From: Caprimulgus europaeus
Taxonomy: Eukaryota > Chordata > Aves > Caprimulgiformes > Caprimulgidae
Reading direction: 5' to 3'
Length of the DNA stretch: 64,000 nucleotides
Assembly (NCBI GenBank): GCA_907165065.1
Contig: OU015530.1
Coordinates: 50,138,465-50,202,464 of the forward strand
Positions within the stretch are counted from its first letter, which is position 1, and each line of letters opens with the position of its first letter. Made by a program: the position numbers and the translations under genes. Below are positions 60,296 through 64,000 of this stretch, piece after piece. Under the pieces are notes generated by a model. The model saw nothing but the letters and a program-made list of their open reading frames with translations, was not told the origin of the DNA and did no database searches.

Positions 60296-62915
60296 TATCG
60301 TTTCTCACGCTGCCAAGCTCCGGTGTCTCTCCAGAGCGTGCCAGAGGCAGAATCCGTGTCTGTGGCCTCTGTCAGGTCCTGACTTCTCCAGGTGATGCGG
60401 CGCCTGGGGCCGGTGGCCCCTGCCACAGGGGTGGCATCCTCCCCCTTCCCTCGTCGTGCACAGCAGGTGACAACTCGTTTGTCACTTATGTGATCAGAGG
60501 GAATTAAATGTCCCGCGCAGTTTGCTGCTGTCAGCAAAAAGCCAATTGGTTGGTCTTATTTTTAGTCTCTTTGCTGTTCTCTAGGCGTGTGCAGCCTGCT
60601 GGGTGCCTGTGTCTGGCCCCATGTCTGTGTCCTCTCACCGACTTTGAACTCCAGTGCTGGTTTCAGTCGTGGCTGGCAGATGCCTGGAGTTCTCCAAAAC
60701 ATTGAATTTCCCCAAGTTTCATCAAAATAGGTGGCTGGTAGAGGAAAGAATTTCTCAGCTGAACAAAGTGCCACAAGACAAGCTTAGACCTTGGCAGACA
60801 GCAGAAAACACAAGTGAAAGCCAGTGCACGTGACCCGGTTTCAGAAAAAGGGTCAGTCTTGAATTTCCTGTGGGGACCAAATCCATAGGAAGTCAGGCTT
60901 CATTATTTTGTTCCTTGGTGTTGAACTCCTGACCTCTCTTGAACAATGGACTACTGCACAGGACTTACATTTTACCTGAAAATTTAATATGGCTTTATTA
61001 TGCAGAAGATTATTTTTGTCTTTCTATGCATGTTCCCATATTCTCTCATTACATCATATGTCCTAGGTGACCCATGCTTCAGAAATCCAGCTTTCTCAAG
61101 GCTGATGCATAATGAATCTTTCACCCTCAGTGACAAAATATGTTGCATTGATTTGTCAAGACATTCATTTTGCTACTTTTTAAGCTATATATTATGCTAT
61201 AATTTACTGCTGGGCCGTTCTTTATCCATACACAGACAGCTCACATGCATTTCGCATCCTATTTATAGATTTATTGATAACAGTAATCCAAGCAGCATGC
61301 CAGAATGCTAGATAAATACAGCTGAATATAATTTGAGAAAATATTAGATACTTTTAAAACTCCAAGATTTGCATCTTCCTTCTGTCTCATGGTGTAATTT
61401 ATCATTCAGGGCAACAGAACTTTCCAATAATGGGAAATTTCACGTATCCTCAAAGACAGAAAATGTCAATATTCTTCTTCAGTACTTCATGTCTCAAAGC
61501 AAAATGTGGAAAGCATGTATTTTGCTGAACTCCATAATATCAAATTTAGATGAAAATGGGTGTGCTACTTTTGCAAAAAATATACAAATAGAATTATTAT
61601 TATCACCTGTTTGTAAAGTAAAAATACTTTCCAAGAATTAAAAAAACATTCCAGACAAAATATAATCATCAAGAAAATGTAATATTGAAAGAAATATCAG
61701 TCTGCTTAATAGGCTAATTCAGCATTCAAACATCTAAATAAATACATTACAACAAATATTTCAGATACTATCCTAGAATATTGTGGTTTATTTTTTACAT
61801 TTACCAATTTGGTTTCAAGTGCTTGGTAAACACAATCTTCTTAGAATCTGAAATGTGAATAATTAGAAACTCCTGTCAACCACTCTTCCAACTTTCCCAT
61901 GTTGTCTAAATAACAGAAAAGGGAGAAAACCAGTTTCCATTTCATGATTTTCATAATTACATCTCTGCATCATATGGGCGTCACTTACTAAATAGGAATT
62001 CTGAACTGTGGGAACATTTTGTAATTGTTCTTTGTTTTGACAGTGATCCCACAGCAGAGAATAAGCCACAAGGGCAAGTTTCACATTTAGAATGAAATTG
62101 AACATAATGGCATGATTCACTGGAAATGAAAGTTCATATAGAATTGTTGCTTCAGTGAATTTTTGCTTCCTGCTGAGATAATTTTTTGTTAACAGATTTC
62201 ATTTCCTATTAAATTATATCCATGGATTATTTTTTTTCCCCCCCTTCAGCAGAATGAGCAGAATACGATTCCTTTAGCTGTCTGTCTGCCATTGTCTCCT
62301 GGTCACCTCCCACATGCCATGAAAATGCGATTCAGTGACTACATAATATACATAGGTAGATTCTGGCTCTTCTGTAATTTGCAACTGTTGAGAATATTGT
62401 GCTATTTATCACCACAGGAAATAACCAAAGCAGCACCAGAAAGACTTTTAGACTGAGCCCATACGGTCGTTCTTTGTTCTGATCAATGGAGAAAACAGCC
62501 TGATTCCTGTAAGAATATCTCTTTACATCCAGAGTCTTTTCTGACTATGCAGACTGAAAGCTTGATGCCAGAATGAATTTATTCTGAGTGATGACAGCCT
62601 CAGAACAGTGCAGGTTACTTGAAGACTCTGCTGTGAGTCTCTAGCACAGCATCCATGTACTTGAGGTACTGTTTCCCCTCACGTCATACTGGCACCACTG
62701 GGATCAGCAGAACCACAATTTGTTCTGTTGGGAGAGATTGTCTGTGGGATACTTTTCCTCTGGAAAACATTTTCCAAAGTCTCAAGGCAGTACAAAGTTG
62801 CTGGCTCTTCAAATGTGCTTCAGTTCCATCTATTTCAGAAGGTATTAGCAGGTGAGGAAAGTGATTTCCTTAGTGTTTCAAAGATACATCCCTGTTGCTC
62901 AGAATCTTGGTTTGT
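60296..62915. other. Intergenic, no gene seen
   Basis: Presumed NOM1-LMBR1 spacer. AT-rich from about 60950. No exon, RNA gene or repeat family recognised. Confidence 0.5.
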
Positions 62916-63038
62916 TTGGGGTTGTTTTTGTCTTTGTTTTTTTTTTTTTTGTTTGGCTGGTTGGTTTTTTGTTTTGTTTTGTTCTGTTTGGGGTTTTTTG
63001 TTTGTTTGGGTTTGTTTTTGTTTTTGTTTTTTTTTCCC
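62916..63038. repeat. T/G low-complexity tract (TTTTG/TTTG)n
   Basis: T runs and gtttg/gttttg units with almost no A or C on the plus strand. The spurious Phe/Val-rich and Lys/Asn/Gln-rich frames over it are not genes. Confidence 0.9.
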
Positions 63039-64000
63039 CGAGGGTATGTGCTAAGCAATTTCTGAAAGCTTGGTCCTTACACAGCTTAAGTCAGGCATGA
63101 TCAAAACTGAATTACACAAATACTCTAGAAAAATCTCTGTCCTGGCACTTAATCCCACAACTTTCACAATTTTTGTACCTGATCTTGGGCTGGTCATATA
63201 TCTTCTCTACACTGCTTTTGTACAAAACGAGTTGCCTTCCATCATTCTGAGACAAGGGCCGTGCAAATAAACCTCTATATCTCCAGGTTTGCCTGCTGAA
63301 GGAGTTACCACCTGCAGCACCTTCCCTTTGAGGGGCTTATTGCTGCCTCTTTTCTGGGGCTGCCCCAACAGATTTGCTGACTGAAAACTGTTTGCAGAGT
63401 TTTTCATGTAATTGCTTTCTTTTAGTTACTGAGATCAATTCCTTCCAGTCAGTGCTGACTGGTGATACTCATGACAAGAGCTCTACAGTTAGTTTAAGCA
63501 AACTTGGTCTGTTTTGACTGAGACAAATTAGGAAGTAACCGAATGTGTAGCTCTGCAAGGGGATGTCTTTCACTCCCCCCTCTCAAAAAAAAGCAGCAGC
63601 TGAAAGTGGTAACCTCAGCTGGGAAAACTAAAGTAAGGAGATGTGTATTCACTGACTTTAATCATTAATGTCTTTTAGTTCATTGGAAGGAAGAAGTGGG
63701 TACTAAGGGTTATTATTTAGATAAATGATCCAAAAGACAAGCATAAAAAAGACAGATATGCTGGGTGAAAGCAGAAACCCATTTCCCCAATCCATTAGCA
63801 TTTTTAGTTATAAACTATAAGGAGATTATCTAATACGTGACAAAAAGGATGACTGAAAAAATGTAACCAGATGACTTTCTTGTTATTAAACGGAAGAGTC
63901 AAGTTGCAACTAAAATGAGCTTTTAAATTAGTGCTTTGAGCACATCACAGTTAAAAAAAAAAACAATTATAAATCATGATAGCATCATTGATCAAAGTCC
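63039..64000. other. Intergenic to window end, no gene seen
   Basis: AT-rich unique sequence without recognised elements. LMBR1, expected next by synteny, does not appear within the window. Confidence 0.5.

Noticed and set aside
62728..63100. Phe/Val-rich plus-strand frames and Lys/Asn-rich minus-strand frames
   Set aside because: Products of the T/G low-complexity tract.

Overview
The window looks like a piece of a bird chromosome. The gene pair is vertebrate. Nearly all recognisable interspersed repeats are CR1-type LINE fragments, whose 3' ends carry the avian ATTCTATG-like tail. NOM1 introns are short (about 0.35 to 3.5 kb) and repeat density is low. A crocodilian or turtle is not formally excluded, and the species cannot be named from sequence alone.

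Two protein-coding genes are supported. MNX1 (HB9/HLXB9), on the plus strand, has three coding exons at 29678-30275, 32251-32411 and 32507-32836. All junctions are in phase and give a 362-residue homeodomain protein. NOM1, on the minus strand, has eleven coding exons from 59453 down to 44998. All phases are consistent and give an 848-residue nucleolar protein with MIF4G and MA3 domains. The genes converge tail to tail across about 10.8 kb. This matches the vertebrate neighbourhood (LMBR1 - NOM1 - MNX1 - UBE3C), so the left third of the window is the MNX1-UBE3C spacer and the right end is the NOM1-LMBR1 spacer.

Layout: 1-24 kb is gene-free, with one CR1 tail, a strong 32-bp-arm hairpin at 5.24 kb, two 23-bp tandem duplications near 10.4-10.7 kb, and a three-part CR1 cluster at 14.1-15.8 kb. 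From 21 to 26 kb there are several unique, AT-rich, TAAT-rich blocks that look like developmental enhancers. A roughly 500-bp purine-rich tract (26.54-27.05 kb) is followed by a CpG-rich domain (27.05-30.4 kb) ending in the MNX1 promoter and exon 1. From 33.3 to 44 kb the spacer holds more enhancer-like blocks. From 44 to 59.5 kb lies NOM1, with CR1 tails in introns 1 and 10. At 59.87-60.29 kb, just upstream of NOM1 and in the same orientation, is a probable solitary retroviral LTR.

The two genes are functionally unrelated: MNX1 is a motor-neuron, notochord and pancreas transcription factor, and NOM1 is a housekeeping 40S-biogenesis factor. No CRISPR array, operon, toxin system or other novel multi-gene system was found. 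The points most worth a second look are the LTR upstream of NOM1, the uORF/TISU-like start of NOM1, the enhancer-like blocks around MNX1, and the purine tract with its 64-bp duplication.
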